A DNA stretch of 64,000 nt from Providencia hangzhouensis (GTDB taxonomy: Bacteria > Pseudomonadota > Gammaproteobacteria > Enterobacterales > Enterobacteriaceae): assembly GCF_029193595.2 (NCBI RefSeq), contig NZ_CP135052.1, positions 3,844,001 through 3,908,000 on the forward strand. Reading direction: 5' to 3'. Shown one piece after another: positions 63,714 through 64,000 of this stretch (the first letter of the stretch is position 1; the number at the start of each line of letters is the position of its first letter). Both the position numbers and the translations under genes were made by a program. Under the pieces are notes generated by a model, which was not told the DNA's origin, did no database searches, and worked only from the letters and a program-made list of their open reading frames with translations.

Positions 63714-64000
63714 ATGATAGACCTAAAACTTAGAGAGGCCAGAGACAGCCTTTCCACCAAAGAAAAACAAGTCGCTGAGTACATTATTGCTAATAAGAAA
63801 AACATGCAAAGTATGAGCATTCAATCCCTAGCCCAAGAAAATAAGGTCAGTACCACCACTATCTTGCGCCTGTGCCATAAGTTAGGCTACCAAGGCTTTA
63901 GCGATCTAAAAATTGATTTAATTTCATCGATTAATCACAAGTCTTACGGCACTCTACTACAAGAAGATATTGATATTAATGATTCAATGGAAACCGTTAA
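63714..64000 (+). CDS. RpiR/MurR-family regulator, N-terminal part (cut by window edge)
   Basis: 95 residues from ATG 63714 with an AGG ribosome site, open at the right edge. The helix-turn-helix of RpiR-type regulators is clear: LSTKEKQVAEYIIANK, MSIQSLAQENKVSTTTILRL, CHKLGYQGFSDLKIDL. The sugar-phosphate-binding SIS domain would follow outside the window. Likely controls sugar or sugar-acid genes to the right. Confidence 0.88.
   Translation, partial: MIDLKLREARDSLSTKEKQVAEYIIANKKNMQSMSIQSLAQENKVSTTTILRLCHKLGYQGFSDLKIDLISSINHKSYGTLLQEDIDINDSMETV

Noticed and set aside
63590..63820. Open - strand frame of 76 codons
   Set aside because: Antisense to the RpiR-type regulator start, whose helix-turn-helix is clear on the + strand.

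Overview
The window reads as chromosomal DNA of an enteric gammaproteobacterium of the Morganellaceae, most likely Providencia. The grounds are the AT-rich base composition (about 40% G+C by eye), close matches to the enterobacterial PotABCD, FumA and UxaA proteins, several Proteus-like chaperone-usher fimbrial operons with MrpJ-type regulators, and a Proteus/Klebsiella-type choline microcompartment operon. The genus is an inference. No rRNA, tRNA, CRISPR array or intact insertion sequence was found.

Layout. 1-2.4 kb (- strand): start of a fimbrial operon (regulator, major subunit, usher cut by the window edge). 2.9-3.4 kb: a scar made of a decayed DUF2628 gene and an IS3-family transposase fragment. 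4.1-8.9 kb (+): a second, paralogous fimbrial operon. 9.3-14.7 kb: single housekeeping or accessory genes (alkyltransferase-like protein, AbgT-family transporter, DUF1992 and DUF2628 proteins, AraC regulator, ParDE toxin-antitoxin, CsaA-like protein). 14.9-26.1 kb (-): a 13-gene choline-utilisation (GRM2/cut) microcompartment operon. It encodes four hexameric and one pentameric shell proteins, choline trimethylamine-lyase CutC and its activase CutD, aldehyde and alcohol dehydrogenases, a PduL-type phosphotransacylase, a flavoprotein-like protein and two SMR exporters. A CadC-like regulator with a small membrane partner lies just upstream. 28.2-29.6 kb: a TetR regulator and a divergent FMN reductase. 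29.8-33.8 kb (-): potABCD. 34.7-36.3 kb: class I fumarase. 36.5-42.4 kb (-): a third complete fimbrial operon.

43.7-45.7 kb: a nitrilase-superfamily enzyme and a LysR regulator. 45.7-48.5 kb (-): a compact, AT-rich three-gene module, sce7726-like (PD-(D/E)XK nuclease motif), sce7725-like and a zinc-finger/RES-domain protein. It has the make-up of a defence or toxin system. 48.9-55.8 kb (+): seven overlapping genes that form an unusual lipid-biosynthesis operon (FabH-like ketosynthase, OleD-like dehydrogenase, metallo-beta-lactamase-fold hydrolase, F390/PaaK-like ligase, PAP2 phosphatase, sterol-desaturase-family hydroxylase, fatty-acid desaturase). 55.8-57.1 kb: a secreted polysaccharide deacetylase. 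57.4-64 kb: a sugar-acid catabolic region (enolase-superfamily dehydratase, MFS transporter, Crp-type and GntR regulators, altronate dehydratase UxaA, start of an RpiR regulator) with two matching ExuR/UxuR-like operator boxes.

The two best candidates for undescribed biology are the sce7726/sce7725/RES module and the seven-gene lipid operon, which lie side by side. Other notable items are a half-domain duplication in CutC, a two-copy hairpin repeat attached to terminators, hairpins after the major-subunit gene in all three fimbrial operons, and an alkyltransferase-like protein that keeps the catalytic cysteine.
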